From Candidatus Cloacimonadota bacterium (GTDB lineage Bacteria; Cloacimonadota; Cloacimonadia; Cloacimonadales; TCS61): DNA of 7,572 bases. Numbering within the stretch: the first letter of the stretch is position 1; each line of letters begins with the position of its first letter. Under the pieces are notes generated by a model that was given only the letters and a program-made list of their open reading frames with translations, was not told where the DNA came from and ran no database searches. The DNA is taken from assembly GCA_016931665.1 (NCBI GenBank), contig JAFGEH010000011.1, positions 1-7,572 on the forward strand. The letters are read 5' to 3'. The position numbers and the translations under genes are program-made. Shown piece after piece: positions 6,589 to 7,572 of this stretch.

Positions 6589-7213
6589 TGGCAACCACCT
6601 TCAAAGCTTCATTTATTTTATAAATTAAATCCTTGTGTATTTCTTCAATACTGCGATTTCCGTCAATAATAATATATCTTTTTGTTTCGCTTTCAGCAAG
6701 CTGGAGATAGGCTTGGCGCACCTTTTCATGAAATTCCAGTGATTCGCTCTCGAGTCGGTCGGCCTCCTCAGCTTTAATTCTGGCCAGTCCTCTGGCAGCA
6801 GGAAGGTCGATGAGGATTGTGCGCCATGGTATCAGCCCGAAAGTGGCATAAGTCACTATGGGATCGATGATTTCCCTTGTGATCTGCCGGGCGGCTCCCT
6901 GGTAGGCCAGAGAGGAATCATAATAGCGGTCGGATATCACAACTTCTCCCCGGTTCAGGGCTGGAATGATCCATTCTCCTGTGTGCTGGCTGCGGCTGGC
7001 CATATAGAGCAGCAATTCTGTTTCCGGCAGCATCTCCCGGTTATCCCGGTTCAACAGGATATTCCTGATGCTTTCCGATATTTTGGGACCTCCAGGTTCT
7101 CTGGTGAGTAAAACTTCCCGGCCCTGCTGCCGGAAGTAATCCGCCAGCAGTTCAGCCTGAGTGGATTTTCCACATCCTTCAATACCTTCAAAAGTTATGA
7201 ACAGTCCTTTCAT
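6578..7213 (-). CDS. tmk: Thymidylate kinase (dTMP kinase)
   Basis: The enzyme phosphorylates dTMP to dTDP with ATP, an essential cytoplasmic step in dTTP synthesis. The 211-aa product is of normal length. It shows the P-loop FEGIEGCGKST (8-18), LTREPGG (36-42), the dTMP-binding RSQH region (74-77), DRYYDSSLAYQG (95-106) with the family DR(Y/F) motif, ILIDLP (133-138), and a lid segment ending ADRLE (151-155). The start ATG overlaps the stop of the acetyltransferase gene (ATGA), and GGAGAGGA lies just upstream. The 3' end overlaps the protease start by 11 nt, so it sits inside a tightly coupled operon. Nothing appears to be missing. Confidence 0.96.
   Translation of the reverse strand: MKGLFITFEGIEGCGKSTQAELLADYFRQQGREVLLTREPGGPKISESIRNILLNRDNREMLPETELLLYMASRSQHTGEWIIPALNRGEVVISDRYYDSSLAYQGAARQITREIIDPIVTYATFGLIPWRTILIDLPAARGLARIKAEEADRLESESLEFHEKVRQAYLQLAESETKRYIIIDGNRSIEEIHKDLIYKINEALKVVANET
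6595..6600 (-). promoter_or_regulatory. Ribosome binding site that decides the S41 protease start
   Basis: Minus-strand AGGTGG ends 6 nt before ATG 6588. The alternative in-frame TTG at 6594 directly abuts it and could not be served by it. The site lies within the last codons of tmk. Confidence 0.7.
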
Positions 7214-7572
7214 TCTTTCCTCTCCGTATCAAGCTGCCTGGTCATGATCAGGGCATCTTCGCAGGGCGAATTGTAATAGCCGATCCTCCTGCCGGTTTCT
7301 TCGAATCCCATTTTCTGATAGAATCTCCTGGCCTTTTCATTGCTTTCCCGCACTTCCAGGTAAACAGCGTTGAAACCTTCTCCTGCTAATTTTCTCAGCA
7401 GAAAATCCAGCAATATCCTGCCCCAGCCCAGCCTCTGGAATTTACTCGAGATGCCGAGATTGGTGATGTCAACCTCTTCCAGCAACCGCCAGGCACAGAC
7501 ATAACCGATAACCTTATCTTCCACCACCAGCACATAACTGATCTGATGATCCATTTCCTCACGGAACATACT
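7210..7572 (-). CDS. rimI: RimI-type N-acetyltransferase (GNAT), 5' end outside window
   Basis: RimI acetylates the N-terminal alanine of ribosomal protein S18, and some homologues act more broadly. The visible part is about 120 residues. Counting from the first in-window Met at 7569, the acetyl-CoA binding motif QRLGWG is at 45-50, LEVRESN at 71-77, RRFYQKMGF at 81-89 and YYNSPCEDALIM at 98-109, a characteristic RimI ending. Glu72 and Tyr84 align with the catalytic Glu103 and Tyr115 described for enterobacterial RimI. The frame stays open to the window edge with a Ser codon. Comparison with E. coli RimI (PWSEKTF region) suggests about 27 residues are missing, so Met7569 is internal and not the start. 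It overlaps tmk by 4 nt. Another GNAT with a different substrate cannot be excluded. Confidence 0.88.
   Translation of the reverse strand, partial: SMFREEMDHQISYVLVVEDKVIGYVCAWRLLEEVDITNLGISSKFQRLGWGRILLDFLLRKLAGEGFNAVYLEVRESNEKARRFYQKMGFEETGRRIGYYNSPCEDALIMTRQLDTERKE
7218..7225 (-). promoter_or_regulatory. Ribosome binding site of tmk
   Basis: Minus-strand GGAGAGGA ends 4 nt before ATG 7213 and lies within the last codons of the upstream acetyltransferase gene. It supports ATG 7213 and indicates coupling across the 4-nt ATGA overlap. Confidence 0.6.

Noticed and set aside
1..7572. Possible defence island, mobile element, CRISPR array or phage remnant.
   Set aside because: There are no transposase or integrase genes, direct repeat arrays, attachment sites or abrupt composition changes; every gene but two belongs to a common housekeeping or transport family.

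Overview
The window (about 7.6 kb, moderate GC, densely packed) looks like ordinary bacterial chromosome. HslVU, dTMP kinase, a RimI-type acetyltransferase, Shine-Dalgarno (SD) starts, and overlapping or nearly abutting genes all point to Bacteria. The S41 protease architecture (PDZ, catalytic core, SGRCI and VYGGGGI-PDIE elements, long C-terminal extension) and the small rubrerythrin-like protein resemble what is seen around the Fibrobacterota-Chlorobiota-Bacteroidota group and candidate phyla such as Cloacimonadota or Marinimicrobia. Good SD sequences argue against a typical Bacteroidota genome. This placement is an impression from family resemblance, not a database result.

Layout: two gene runs converge at about 4420-4475. 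The plus-strand run begins with the last codons of an unidentified gene with an acidic tail (1-36). It continues with hslV (51-581), hslU (583-1941), a small Mth938/DUF498-domain protein (1944-2285), an exported DUF3108-like protein (2279-2950) and a MATE-family multidrug/cation antiporter (2987-4417). The minus-strand run, read from the right edge, is a 5'-truncated rimI-like acetyltransferase (7210-7572), tmk (6578-7213), an exported S41 C-terminal processing protease (4975-6588) and a ferritin-like di-iron protein (4472-4972). Junctions in both runs are mostly overlaps or gaps of 1-2 nt, so each is probably an operon. The exception is the 36-nt gap before the MATE gene. A hairpin and a T-run lie between the convergent runs.

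Function: hslVU encodes a cytoplasmic ATP-dependent protease (threonine peptidase plus AAA+ unfoldase) with its key residues intact. The S41 protease acts outside the cytoplasmic membrane. The remaining genes are housekeeping (dTTP synthesis, ribosomal-protein acetylation), transport, and probable oxidative/iron stress protection. No gene-free stretch exceeds 60 bases; there are no tRNA or rRNA genes, CRISPR arrays, insertion sequences or phage features. I find no convincing sign of a new biological system. The least understood parts are the two uncharacterised genes behind hslU and the ferritin-like gene behind the protease.
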